A DNA stretch of 44,554 nucleotides from Amphibacillus marinus (GCF_900110345.1 NZ_FODJ01000009.1:126251-170804); one strand, 5' to 3'. Positions 8,346 through 15,495 are shown, numbered from the stretch's first letter. Numbers and translations are program-made. The notes: generated from the letters alone by a model not told the origin.

Positions 8346-9237
8346 AATAAAATAATGGCAATGCATCTGTTTCAATTGCTACAAATGGTAAATTAAAGTA
8401 GTTACGGATGAGGTTAATTTGTTCAGCCTGCTTCTGCCAGTCCGGCTCATTATGTTGATAAGCCAGTTTTGCCTCAGCTAAGCCGAAATAACCGAGACTA
8501 TACATTTGATTTTGCTCCTGTGCATGTTCTTTTCCTTCATTAATACAGTCACGTGCTAGTTGAAATTGTTTCGATTCTATGTAATAAAGTGCAAGATGAT
8601 AACAGGCTTTAATATGTAAAATGGAAGCTGAAGATGTTTGGTGGACAAATTGAAATAGTTTAAGCGTAGCAGGCTTGTGCTCAGTGAAACGACTAAGTAA
8701 ACCAATCGTCATCAGCAGCCGTTTCTCCAAATCAGAATAGTAAAACTGTTCGTATGTACGTGTTGAAAAGGTCGGTGTTGTCTGTTTGAGCGCGTTAGTA
8801 AGTACACGAAGCGCACCACGCCGATCATTATCTCGTTCGGTAAGGATGATCGCTGACAACAACGCCATTCGCTGGGTAATCTGCGTAGCAAAAAATTCAC
8901 TACTTGTGTGCTCGCGAAGCGCTATTAACTCTGTAATTTCATCACCAAGTTCTGCGTAATTTTGATAGGCTATTTTAGCTTCAGCCCGGTTATAGGTGGT
9001 TAGTAACGCTTGATAATTCCCAACTAAGCAGGTGGCGTAGACCTCAATTAAGTTATGCTTATAGAGGTTTGATAAGAACTTTAGTGTATCAAGCCTGGGC
9101 ATTACTTTGCCATTCTCCAATCCTCTTAATGTCCCCAATGAAATGCCTGTCTGTTCAGAAACATCAGCTTGACTGAAGCAAAGCTTTTGTCTTATTTCTT
9201 TTATGCGCTGTGAGAATAGCTGCATGCTTTTTTCCAA
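8344..9237 (-). CDS. XRE/TPR transcriptional regulator, RRNPP-like (Rgg/PlcR type)
   Basis: A roughly 297-residue cytoplasmic regulator. Residues about 6-65 form an XRE helix-turn-helix (RIKEIRQKLCFSQADVSEQTGISLGT continuing into RGLENGKVMPRLDTLKFLS). The remaining about 230 residues are helical, TPR-like repeats (for example ACYHLALYYIESKQFQLARDCINEGKE and YFGLAEAKLAYQ). That layout and length match PlcR/Rgg-type receptors of secreted peptides. The frame is open to an ATG at 9282, but a near-consensus promoter lies at 9262-9289, so that ATG is upstream of the transcript. TTG 9237, preceded by AAGGGGTGG, is the start. A divergent pheromone-like ORF begins 180 bases away. Peptide binding is inferred from architecture. 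Confidence 0.8.
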   Translation of the reverse strand: MEKSMQLFSQRIKEIRQKLCFSQADVSEQTGISLGTLRGLENGKVMPRLDTLKFLSNLYKHNLIEVYATCLVGNYQALLTTYNRAEAKIAYQNYAELGDEITELIALREHTSSEFFATQITQRMALLSAIILTERDNDRRGALRVLTNALKQTTPTFSTRTYEQFYYSDLEKRLLMTIGLLSRFTEHKPATLKLFQFVHQTSSASILHIKACYHLALYYIESKQFQLARDCINEGKEHAQEQNQMYSLGYFGLAEAKLAYQHNEPDWQKQAEQINLIRNYFNLPFVAIETDALPLFY

Positions 9238-9261
9238 ATCAAACCACCCCTTAAAATTACA

Positions 9262-9289
9262 ATTATAAGTAAAATTCAGCATTTGTCAA
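9262..9289 (-). promoter_or_regulatory. Sigma-A promoter of the XRE/TPR regulator
   Basis: On the minus strand TTGACA (9289-9284) and TATAAT (9267-9262) are both perfect consensus boxes with a 16-base spacer. They rule out an upstream ATG start for the regulator. The -35 box lies inside the 26-bp site at 9283-9308, which suggests autorepression. Confidence 0.8.
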
Positions 9290-9308
9290 CAGTAATTAAT
9301 TGTGGTTG
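9283..9308. promoter_or_regulatory. Putative regulator box, copy 1
   Basis: A 26-bp site starting TTGTCAAC and ending ATTGTGGTTG, with an internal imperfect dyad (AAC ... AATTAATT ... GTT). It matches the site at 10623-10648 at 21 of 26 positions by eye, with the same length. It overlaps the -35 box of the XRE/TPR gene. Most likely the operator of that regulator. Confidence 0.6.
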
Positions 9309-9385
9309 CTAATAATGAAGAGAAGAATCTACAATAATAAATAAGAATAGCACAAAACAAAAAATTTTATGAATAATTGGAATGG

Positions 9386-9391
9386 TATACA
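9386..9391 (+). promoter_or_regulatory. Extended -10 element before the small peptide ORF
   Basis: TGGTATACA forms an extended -10 (TGnTATACA) about 27 bases before the peptide start. No good -35 box is present (AATTTT at the 17-base spacing), as expected for an activator-dependent promoter. The same context, AATGGTAT, recurs before the sORF at 10703. Confidence 0.35.
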
Positions 9392-9417
9392 GAGTTATTA
9401 GGAAGGAAGAGGATCAA

Positions 9418-9498
9418 ATGATTAAACTATGCTTTTATTTCTTATCTGGCACAATTGTTCTTCAGCTTTTTAATAGTTATCCTAAAAGCAGTTGTTAG
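9418..9498 (+). CDS. Pheromone-precursor-like small peptide (26 aa)
   Basis: ATG 9418 follows GGAAGGAAGAGG with a 5-base gap, one of the better ribosome sites of the region. The product starts MIKLCFYFLSGTIVLQLF and ends NSYPKSSC: a Lys, a hydrophobic core of about 15 residues and a short polar C-terminus. This is the layout of secreted precursor peptides of the RRNPP systems (PapR, SHP, NprX), in which the mature signal is cut from the C-terminal end. It is divergent from and adjacent to the XRE/TPR regulator, as for rgg/shp pairs. No homologue was recognised by sequence; the role is inferred from size, composition and position. Confidence 0.55.
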   Translation: MIKLCFYFLSGTIVLQLFNSYPKSSC

Positions 9499-9530
9499 TA
9501 TGGACTGATCAAACTATATCGATATGAGCG

Positions 9531-9958
9531 TTGGTTTTTTTTATTATCGTAAATTATTTGTTTGAGAATTTGATAGTGACTAATAACAAGGGCGCTTTGT
9601 TGTGGGATTGGGCCTTTGATACGCAAAGTTTCAAATGTGGAAGTATTTTATGTAATCTTTTTGATTGCTAGTATAGTAATTAAAGTCGATTAATCTCAAA
9701 TAATTTTATCGTTAAAACCTAATATTCTTAAAAAATAATGCTAATCTAAGTGGAGAGAGGAAGTTCATTGATTTCGACTATTTTTTACTAATCAAAATTA
9801 TCGATCAAAAATATGATCGGCTACTCGAAAGCGCGCTAATTTCTGGACCATCAATTGCTTTTTTGACTTTTTGCTGGTCACGATACGGTTACAATTATAG
9901 AAGATATAAAGCTGAGTTATCAAGCTACTTGGATGATCCGAAGCATTACCAGTGGTAA
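9531..9958 (+). pseudogene. Decayed membrane protein gene(s), three frames
   Basis: Protein-like sequence continues across three frames. Frame 1 (from TTG 9531) gives a hydrophobic segment FFIIVNYLFENLI and NKGALLWDWAFDTQSF. Frame 2 (9637-9693) gives VEVFYVIFLIASIVIKVD. Frame 3 (9716-9958) gives KFIDFDYFLLIKIIDQKYDR, ALISGPSIAFLTFCW and a charged tail ending DDPKHYQW. The joint product would be a 3-helix membrane protein of about 140 residues. The last part could instead be an intact 63-codon gene starting at ATT 9767 behind GGAGAGAGG. I read the whole as one frameshifted gene or two adjacent remnants. Family unknown. Confidence 0.4.
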
Positions 9959-10013
9959 AACATAAAGACGCCTGCTCTGAGATATTTTGTTAGAATAAAT
10001 AAGAGGTGGGAAA

Positions 10014-10304
10014 ATGATAATTAAAGTGGTAAGATCACCCCTATTTTATACAATCATGGGCTATATGCTGTTAAATGTACCATCGTTAATAGGGAGACAT
10101 AATTACGATATCCTTCAATTGACGATCAATTTCGCTAAAATCATTCTGTCGATCTATTGTTTTAGATTTTCTTATAAAGTGAAAAAAAATAAAAGTGATG
10201 GAGCTAATCATTTTCCTAAATTAAATAAAGTCGTTTTATCAGTTTGTGCGCTTCTCATTTTGATCGGGTTTATGCTAGAAATTTTGATAGATTATCAGAG
10301 GTGA
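10014..10304 (+). CDS. Small membrane protein of unknown function
   Basis: A 96-residue protein with hydrophobic helices at about residues 10-25, 35-52 and 72-92, and a Lys-rich loop (KVKKNKSDGANHF) between the last two. ATG 10014 follows AAGAGGTGGG. Its stop codon lies inside the ribosome site of the next gene (GAGGTGA), so the pair is co-transcribed and probably coupled. I recognise no family. It belongs to the run of small membrane proteins next to the XRE/TPR regulator. Confidence 0.6.
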   Translation: MIIKVVRSPLFYTIMGYMLLNVPSLIGRHNYDILQLTINFAKIILSIYCFRFSYKVKKNKSDGANHFPKLNKVVLSVCALLILIGFMLEILIDYQR

Positions 10305-10310
10305 TCATTG

Positions 10311-10523
10311 ATGGTTCAGCAATATCTGCAGCTTAAATGGAAGCGTATGCTTTTTAATTTGGTTTTATTCAACTTGATTACCTTAGTAATTGTTGTAATT
10401 GGTGGGAAATTAATTTTTAATACTGATCCGACTAGCAATTTAGCAAATATTTTTTTAGGTTGTACAATTGCCTTAATGATTGATGAATGGAAGGATTATA
10501 AGAAATGGCTAAATTCTCAGTAA
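10311..10523 (+). CDS. Two-helix small membrane protein, paralogue of 11169
   Basis: A 70-residue protein: N-terminal MVQQYLQLKWKRM, a first hydrophobic helix, a short polar loop (FNTDPTSN), a second helix and a charged end (IDEWKDYKKW). The N-terminus matches that of the gene at 11169 (MVKKYLKLRGKKM) with the same total length, so the two are paralogues. A TTG at 10308 is also in frame, but ATG 10311 is better spaced from GAGGTGA. Function unknown; immunity-like or membrane-acting roles are possible but not shown. Confidence 0.6.
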   Translation: MVQQYLQLKWKRMLFNLVLFNLITLVIVVIGGKLIFNTDPTSNLANIFLGCTIALMIDEWKDYKKWLNSQ

Positions 10524-10622
10524 AATAAGACATGACTAATGAGCGCATGCTGAATTACTTATTAATTTAAGTTAGCTGCTTACTCAACTTATCCAAAAGG
10601 AAACAACTTTATAACTTCGCTC

Positions 10623-10648
10623 TTGTCAACCACAATGTATTGTGGTTG
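10623..10648. promoter_or_regulatory. Putative regulator box, copy 2 (perfect palindrome core)
   Basis: TTGTCAAC followed by a palindrome with perfect 10-base arms CAACCACAAT and ATTGTGGTTG around GT. It has the same 26-base length and ends as the site at 9283-9308. An extended -10 (TGGTATTAA, 10674-10682) lies about 28 bases downstream, placing the box near position -50 of that promoter, suitable for activation. It sits upstream of the sORF at 10703 and the membrane gene at 10768. Confidence 0.6.
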
Positions 10649-10702
10649 TTTGTCGAGGTAACGCATTTCAAATGGTATTAAGTGGGACTTAGGAGGGGGA
10701 TT

Positions 10703-10771
10703 ATGCCGAGTATTAGATTTAAAAAAGAGCAATCAAAATTGAAGTTTAATATGAACGTGTTGACCTCATGA
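10703..10771 (+). CDS. 22-aa basic small ORF coupled to the next gene
   Basis: ATG 10703 stands behind TAGGAGGGGGATT, a very strong ribosome site, and the frame ends in an ATGA overlap with the gene at 10768, which lacks a good site of its own. The product begins MPSIRFKKEQSKLKF and is basic. It could be a translational-coupling leader, a small effector or the remnant of a longer gene. Its position directly downstream of the second regulator box makes it a candidate target. Confidence 0.5.
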   Translation: MPSIRFKKEQSKLKFNMNVLTS

Positions 10772-11025
10772 TTGAAGGAGTTATTCTCTTCCTGCACTTT
10801 GCTGCTTGGCTTGGTCTTCTCTGGAATATCATTTTATCGTTATGGCATGCGCTTATTCACAACTGCTATACTTACCTGACGAACAGAGAATGTCTAATTA
10901 CGGTTGTTGTGTATGGGCTTTTGTTAAATGAACTTGTTAAGCCGCAATATCAAATAATTGGCGTTGTTACGTCAGTAATGCTGGTTATTTATTTAATTAC
11001 CTATTTCAAGGGTAAGCGTCATTAA
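10768..11025 (+). CDS. Small multi-helix membrane protein of unknown function
   Basis: An 85-residue protein with three hydrophobic stretches (about residues 3-28, 43-55 and 63-79) and a basic C-terminus FKGKRH. The ATG overlaps the stop of the preceding 22-codon ORF (ATGA) and has no separate Shine-Dalgarno sequence, so its translation depends on that ORF. No recognised family. It is probably part of the output of the peptide-responsive regulator, because the 26-bp box lies 120 bases upstream. Confidence 0.55.
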   Translation: MIEGVILFLHFAAWLGLLWNIILSLWHALIHNCYTYLTNRECLITVVVYGLLLNELVKPQYQIIGVVTSVMLVIYLITYFKGKRH

Positions 11026-11134
11026 TTTAAATAGAAGAGGCTGCCTTTTTTTGATTGACAATAACCTTGTTAGATTAATTAAGCAATAAATTGAATCTTA
11101 AAAAGCGGATTGCTAGGTACCGCAGTATATATAT

Positions 11135-11148
11135 CAGTTTTAAAACTG
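11135..11148. promoter_or_regulatory. 14-bp perfect palindrome
   Basis: CAGTTTTAAAACTG is a perfect dyad about 20 bases before the small gene at 11169. It may be an operator, or a coincidence in AT-rich DNA. It does not match the 26-bp boxes. Confidence 0.2.
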
Positions 11149-11168
11149 CCGACATAAGGGCAATGCTC

Positions 11169-11384
11169 ATGGTTAAAAAATACCTCAAGCTTAGAGGGAA
11201 GAAAATGATTATTGAAACAATTATTTATGTTAGTTGTGGCATACTGCTAGGAAGAGCTATGCTGAGATTTCAAGGTGAAGTTAGTGATCTCATTTGGAAC
11301 CTAGTCGGAAGTATGATCGGTGTTTGTTTAATTAAAGGTATTATTTATTTGCATTGGCGAGCAAAACAACGGAGAAGTTGCTAG
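11169..11384 (+). CDS. Two-helix small membrane protein, paralogue of 10311
   Basis: A 71-residue product starting MVKKYLKLRGKKM, then two hydrophobic helices around a polar loop and a basic end (HWRAKQRRSC). The frame is open upstream to TTG 11091, but no ribosome site precedes that codon. ATG 11169 has AAGGG 8 bases upstream and aligns with the start of the paralogue at 10311. The next gene starts 11 bases after the stop. Unknown function. Confidence 0.58.
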   Translation: MVKKYLKLRGKKMIIETIIYVSCGILLGRAMLRFQGEVSDLIWNLVGSMIGVCLIKGIIYLHWRAKQRRSC

Positions 11385-11394
11385 GAGGTGACTT

Positions 11395-11838
11395 GTGTTT
11401 AGTAATGATTATACAATTATTTTTGTTGTAGCTATACTCACGCAGGTCGTTAATCATATCCTTATTATTGATCTTGCTGACCACTTCTTCAAGCTTAGTA
11501 GCTTTCCCAAAATCACAAAGACTGCTAACTATCGTTATTATGCATTTCTTGCCTATTTAATTACGTGGGCGATGTTTAGTTTTGGCTATTTTTTTAATAC
11601 CCCTTTTTTAGATGCCGAAGATCGCCTTGCCTTCTTTCAGACGAACGCTTCGGTCTTACTGGGCCATTTTATGTATAACTTTCTAATGAAGCGCTCGGAT
11701 AAACGAACGGGTGTTTACTTAGACGCTGATGTTGTGGCAGAACTTCGCATCGTTATGCTTAAGGTAGCATTAAGTCTTGTCCTGACAATGGCTACTTACT
11801 TTCTTGTTTTATTCACCAGAGCACAAGGCTTGTTTTAA
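11395..11838 (+). CDS. Membrane protein of unknown function (147 aa)
   Basis: Four hydrophobic segments are visible (about residues 6-25, 50-68, 83-97 and 119-140), with a polar loop KRSDKRTGVYLDADVVAE before the last. GTG 11395 follows AGGAGGTGACTT with ideal spacing. No known family was recognised. It is the largest of the small-membrane-protein run and shares strand and spacing with its neighbours, so it is probably in the same transcript. Confidence 0.6.
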   Translation: MFSNDYTIIFVVAILTQVVNHILIIDLADHFFKLSSFPKITKTANYRYYAFLAYLITWAMFSFGYFFNTPFLDAEDRLAFFQTNASVLLGHFMYNFLMKRSDKRTGVYLDADVVAELRIVMLKVALSLVLTMATYFLVLFTRAQGLF

Positions 11839-11877
11839 TTGGAATAGCTTTTTAGCTTTAATTAGCCCGATAAAAAA

Positions 11878-12093
11878 ATGATAAAGGAGATGGTTCTCAT
11901 CAAAAAAATCTATTTAAATTATTTTTGTCTCATCGTAGGCATTGCATTGCTTATCTTTATTGATAAAACTGAGCCAGCAGGAACATTTGGCTCCATTGTT
12001 GTCTTGTCATGTGTCTTATCCTTTCTTCTTGCTTTCCTTATCGGCAACAATATTTTACGCGTCATTGCTGAGTTTTTTAAATCAATTTTTTAA
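11878..12093 (+). CDS. Small two-helix membrane protein; start codon uncertain
   Basis: The frame gives up to 71 residues with two hydrophobic helices separated by FIDKTEPAGTFGS and a charged C-terminus, a layout like the proteins at 10311 and 11169. The only good ribosome site (AAAGGAG, 11884-11889) lies inside the frame, just before ATG 11890 and too close to it. The codon at the right distance is ATC 11899. Either ATG 11878 is used without a site, or a rare non-NTG start is used. The next gene follows by 12 bases. Confidence 0.5.
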   Translation: MIKEMVLIKKIYLNYFCLIVGIALLIFIDKTEPAGTFGSIVVLSCVLSFLLAFLIGNNILRVIAEFFKSIF

Positions 12094-12105
12094 GGAGGAA
12101 TGAAA

Positions 12106-12582
12106 TTGATTGATATCCAACATCCTTATTATGAACTGAAGCAGTTTGAGCACGGCTGGGTCTTACATCATATTGTCTTTCATCGACGGAGAAAGTTGGG
12201 CCTGTTGGTTTTATTATTCGATTGGCTGCTCGGTCCCAGTAAACAGCTGTTTCAGATGCCAAGGCAATATCACTTTACTACTGAACCGAAGAAATTAATT
12301 ATGACGACAAAACACAAACTATATACGGATCAGCATTATGACCTTAAATGTGATCGTGTAGAGATTAGGCAATGGTGGCTGTTTGTCATGTTGCCACTTC
12401 TGTTGTTACTTAGTATTCTCGTTTATCTAACCGCACATTTAGGTCTCTATCTACTTAATGAAATAAAAAATATTCAATTATCGCTTGTTTTTCTGGGTTT
12501 TTTACTCGCGTCAATAGTCCTATTTTATTTGATTTTCCATGCCGTCAAAGACTGGTTGTCCAATCAGAAAATAATAATGTAA
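12106..12582 (+). CDS. Membrane protein of unknown function (158 aa)
   Basis: The N-terminal about 85 residues are soluble-like and basic (HHIVFHRRRKLG, MPRQYHFTTEPKK). Two hydrophobic helices follow near residues 90-112 and 122-145, with a short basic end. An ATG at 12100 is only 1-2 bases from GGAGG, so TTG 12106 (spacing 7) is the likely start. It ends the plus-strand run of small membrane genes. No family recognised. Confidence 0.58.
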   Translation: MIDIQHPYYELKQFEHGWVLHHIVFHRRRKLGLLVLLFDWLLGPSKQLFQMPRQYHFTTEPKKLIMTTKHKLYTDQHYDLKCDRVEIRQWWLFVMLPLLLLLSILVYLTAHLGLYLLNEIKNIQLSLVFLGFLLASIVLFYLIFHAVKDWLSNQKIIM

Positions 12583-13178
12583 AAATCCTGTTCTAAACAT
12601 AGTTATATTAAGTTTTTAGTTAATTCAAAAACACGTTATTCCATCCATTTTAAAGGAGAATAAGGTGTTTTTTTACTGCTCTAAAACGTTTTTAGTACCT
12701 ATGGACTAAATTTGGTAATTAAAGTTTAACAACAATTTAATATGGGAAGTAAAAAGCTAAAGGCGTTAATTGGATAAATTTTCTGATCGTTACTTAGCAT
12801 AGCTTTTGGCATCTCGGTCTTTTGTCAGTTTCCTATAGTAACCAACCAAAGGTCCTACTTCTTTTAATAGCCTCAATAATAAATACACCAAGAATACTAC
12901 CATGAAAATGTTCAGAGCCATTTAATACTTTTTTAAAAAAACAAAATAAGCTTAATATGATTGACCAAATCACTTAAATAGGAGGTGATAACCAAACTTT
13001 TACCATAAGACAAACGAACTAAGTAGCTGTTTTATGAGTAAAAAAACATGCTTTTAACCTATTTCGATTTTTCTGATTACTTTGTAAAGTAAACAAAGGA
13101 TCTTAACTTGGTTTTTTTTTGAATTCGAGATGTTTTATTTGTTAATAGATAAAAAAGTTTAGAAAGTGAGGGGTTGGC
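12583..13178. other. Gene-poor AT-rich spacer with orphan ribosome site
   Basis: No long frame is present on the plus strand. A perfect Shine-Dalgarno AGGAGGTGAT at 12980-12989 is followed by no usable start codon. GTG 12664 behind AAAGGAG opens only 14 codons. These look like leftovers of decayed genes. A 43-codon minus-strand ORF is listed separately. The promoter of the Tad locus should lie in the last part, but I could not fix it. Confidence 0.4.
12790..12921 (-). CDS. Possible 43-aa single-helix membrane peptide
   Basis: ATG 12921 to TAA 12790. The product has an N-terminal hydrophobic helix (NIFMVVFLVYLLLRLL), then EVGPLVGYYRKLTK and a charged end. Composition is strongly membrane-peptide-like, and the codons look normal. 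No Shine-Dalgarno sequence precedes the ATG and a TAA lies just upstream in frame, so it may be a remnant. It runs against all neighbours. Confidence 0.35.
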   Translation of the reverse strand: MALNIFMVVFLVYLLLRLLKEVGPLVGYYRKLTKDRDAKSYAK

Positions 13179-14288
13179 ATGAAGAAGATAACGATGATTG
13201 TTGCTGATCAGGATCGCACTTATATTGAATCATTTGCTCGTTATATTAGAAACTCTGAGTACGCAGCGCGGTTTGATATCAAATTGTTTTCAAAGCGGGA
13301 AGCGCTCCAACAATTTCTACTAGGAAAGGAACCTGTAAATATCCTGCTAACGACTAAAGATTTTCTCGGATCAGCAGATGAAGATGGAGAGATTGACTTA
13401 ACGGTATATCTAGCTGAAGCGGAAGAGGGTAGTGAAGCCTTAACGCTGCGCAAATATCAGCCATTAGGGCAACTGTTAGCTGGCGTACTCAAGTTCTACT
13501 ATGAAAAAGACGGGACCAAGCAAAAACAGAAGAAATCACATACTGCTACTCAAGTACTTGCTACATACTCTGCAGGTGGTGGAGCAGGCAAGACGACAAC
13601 AGCATTTGGTTTAGCCAGGGAGTTAGCTAATCAGGATCATCAAGTCATTTATATCAGTCTCGAGTTAGTAAACTCAATTCCAATACTCTTTAACATTGAA
13701 GATCAGCCTTCTTCATCACCGTTACTCTATTACATAAAAGCTGATCCTGAGCAACTAGCCGAGCAGTTTGAGGCCTATACACTGACGGATAAAAAAACAG
13801 CAATCGACTATTTTAATTTTGCCCCTAGTGCAGAGGAAGTAACTGAGTTAGTCGCTAACGAGATCGAAACACTTATTCAGACTTTAGTTGAACTGAATAA
13901 GTACAGTTACATTGTAATCGACTTGGATAGTTCGGTGAATGAACGTACCTTAGCAGCGCTAAGCGTAACTGATCATATTTATTGGTTACTTAATTATGAC
14001 CTTTATAGCTTTCATAAAACGAGCTACTTGTTTGAAGAGTGGCACACACTACTTAATGATGCAAGCTTAAAGGACCGTGTTACCTTTGTTCTCAATCGGT
14101 ACACCGGCCAGCTTGACCAACGGCTTGAGTCATTTAATGTTGATGTTACAGCGTTCCTACCCTATGTCCCTGAATGGAAGGTGCTCGTAAAACGGGAACA
14201 GCTTACCTCAGTGACTGTGTTCAATCAACATATTCAACAGCTTGTCACAGCACTACACAAGCAAGGGGTGGTGTTAAATGAATCATGA
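13179..14288 (+). CDS. tadZ: Tad pilus assembly ATPase TadZ/CpaE-like
   Basis: A 369-residue protein of the CpaE/TadZ group. Residues 1-110 resemble a degenerate receiver domain (KKITMIVADQDRTYIESFARY). A MinD/ParA-like domain begins at about residue 125, with the deviant Walker A SAGGGAGKTT (131-140) and a later IVIDLDSSVNERTL. TadZ localises the Tad machinery to a cell pole or site. ATG 13179 follows AAGTGAGGGG. It overlaps tadA by 11 bases and opens the pilus locus. Confidence 0.85.
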   Translation: MKKITMIVADQDRTYIESFARYIRNSEYAARFDIKLFSKREALQQFLLGKEPVNILLTTKDFLGSADEDGEIDLTVYLAEAEEGSEALTLRKYQPLGQLLAGVLKFYYEKDGTKQKQKKSHTATQVLATYSAGGGAGKTTTAFGLARELANQDHQVIYISLELVNSIPILFNIEDQPSSSPLLYYIKADPEQLAEQFEAYTLTDKKTAIDYFNFAPSAEEVTELVANEIETLIQTLVELNKYSYIVIDLDSSVNERTLAALSVTDHIYWLLNYDLYSFHKTSYLFEEWHTLLNDASLKDRVTFVLNRYTGQLDQRLESFNVDVTAFLPYVPEWKVLVKREQLTSVTVFNQHIQQLVTALHKQGVVLNES

Positions 14289-15495
14289 TCTAACCAAGAC
14301 CTTAATTGAACAAGTCCGTGAGACTTTAAACAGCAGTAGAGAAATGACAGATGCTGAGCTGAAAAAGCATATTGAACAGCTCGTCTTTGAGCAAGCTAAT
14401 CAGCAAACACTGACAGCTAATAAAATGAAAACACTAATTGAGCGCGTCTATAATGCTTTTCGTGGTTTAGATGTGCTTCAACCTTTAATCGATGATAAAT
14501 CGGTTACTGAAATTATGATTAATTCGCATAAGGACATCTTTCTTGAGCAGAATGGTGCCATCTTTCAAGCAGACGTGCAATTTGAAAGTAGTGAACGACT
14601 TGAGGATATTATTCAGATGATCGTCGGGAAGGTCAATCGAACGGTCAATGCTTCTAGCCCAATTGTTGATGCACGGCTGGAGGATGGCTCCCGTGTCAAT
14701 ATTGTTCTTCCACCAATTGCTTTAAAGGGGCCTACAATGACCATTCGTAAGTTTCCCGAGCAGCCATTGACCATTCATGACCTGATTGCGAAAGGCTCGA
14801 TCGCAGAGGATGTCGCTAGCTTTTTAAAACAATTAATTGAAGCACGCTACAATATTTTTATCAGTGGTGGAACGGGCTCTGGTAAAACAACATTCCTTAA
14901 CGTGCTATCCAATTTTATCCCTGCCGGTGAGCGGATTATCACAATTGAGGACTCAGCAGAGCTACAAATTAAGAACATTCCTAACCTTGTCAGCTTAGAA
15001 ACACGAAATGCGAATACCGAGGGTAAAGGTGAAATTACCATGCGTGACCTGATCAAATCATCTTTACGGATGCGTCCCGATCGTGTCGTTGTTGGTGAGG
15101 TGCGTGGTGTTGAGGCGCTAGATATGTTGCAAGCGATGAATACGGGTCATGATGGTTCGTTATCAACTGGGCACGCCAATTCAACGATTGATATGATTAG
15201 TCGATTGGAGACGATGGTACTTAGTGGTGCTGACTTTCCTATTCCGGTTATTCGCAAGCAAATTAGTTCAGCTATTGATATTATGATTCACCTATCACGT
15301 CTAAGAGACCACTCAAGGAAAGTGGTTGCGATCAGTGAAGTGATTGGTGTTGAAGCAGATGAGATCGTCATTAATCCGCTTTACCAATTTGTTGAACAGG
15401 GTGAGGATGAAGATGGCAAGATCATCGGTTCATTGGAGCCAACTGAGTATGCCCTGCAAAATACAACCAAGCTTGAACTAGCAGGAATTAAATAA
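14278..15495 (+). CDS. tadA: Tad secretion ATPase TadA/CpaF
   Basis: Hexameric type II/IV secretion ATPase that powers Flp pilus assembly. The N-terminal domain is followed by Walker A GGTGSGKTT (197-205), the Asp box TIEDSAELQ, Walker B VVVGEVRG (270-277), and the His box GSLSTGHANS. Length 405 is typical of CpaF. ATG 14278 lies behind AGGGGTGG, inside the 3' end of tadZ, which suggests coupling. Confidence 0.93.
   Translation: MNHDLTKTLIEQVRETLNSSREMTDAELKKHIEQLVFEQANQQTLTANKMKTLIERVYNAFRGLDVLQPLIDDKSVTEIMINSHKDIFLEQNGAIFQADVQFESSERLEDIIQMIVGKVNRTVNASSPIVDARLEDGSRVNIVLPPIALKGPTMTIRKFPEQPLTIHDLIAKGSIAEDVASFLKQLIEARYNIFISGGTGSGKTTFLNVLSNFIPAGERIITIEDSAELQIKNIPNLVSLETRNANTEGKGEITMRDLIKSSLRMRPDRVVVGEVRGVEALDMLQAMNTGHDGSLSTGHANSTIDMISRLETMVLSGADFPIPVIRKQISSAIDIMIHLSRLRDHSRKVVAISEVIGVEADEIVINPLYQFVEQGEDEDGKIIGSLEPTEYALQNTTKLELAGIK

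Noticed and set aside
9238-9282. N-terminal extension of the XRE/TPR regulator from ATG 9282
   Set aside because: The consensus promoter at 9262-9289 places this ATG outside the transcript.
11091-11168. Longer form of the small gene at 11169, starting at TTG 11091
   Set aside because: No ribosome site, and the paralogue at 10311 aligns from the later ATG.
12664-12708. 14-codon ORF behind AAAGGAG in the spacer as a second pheromone gene
   Set aside because: No signal-like layout and no regulator beside it; probably chance.
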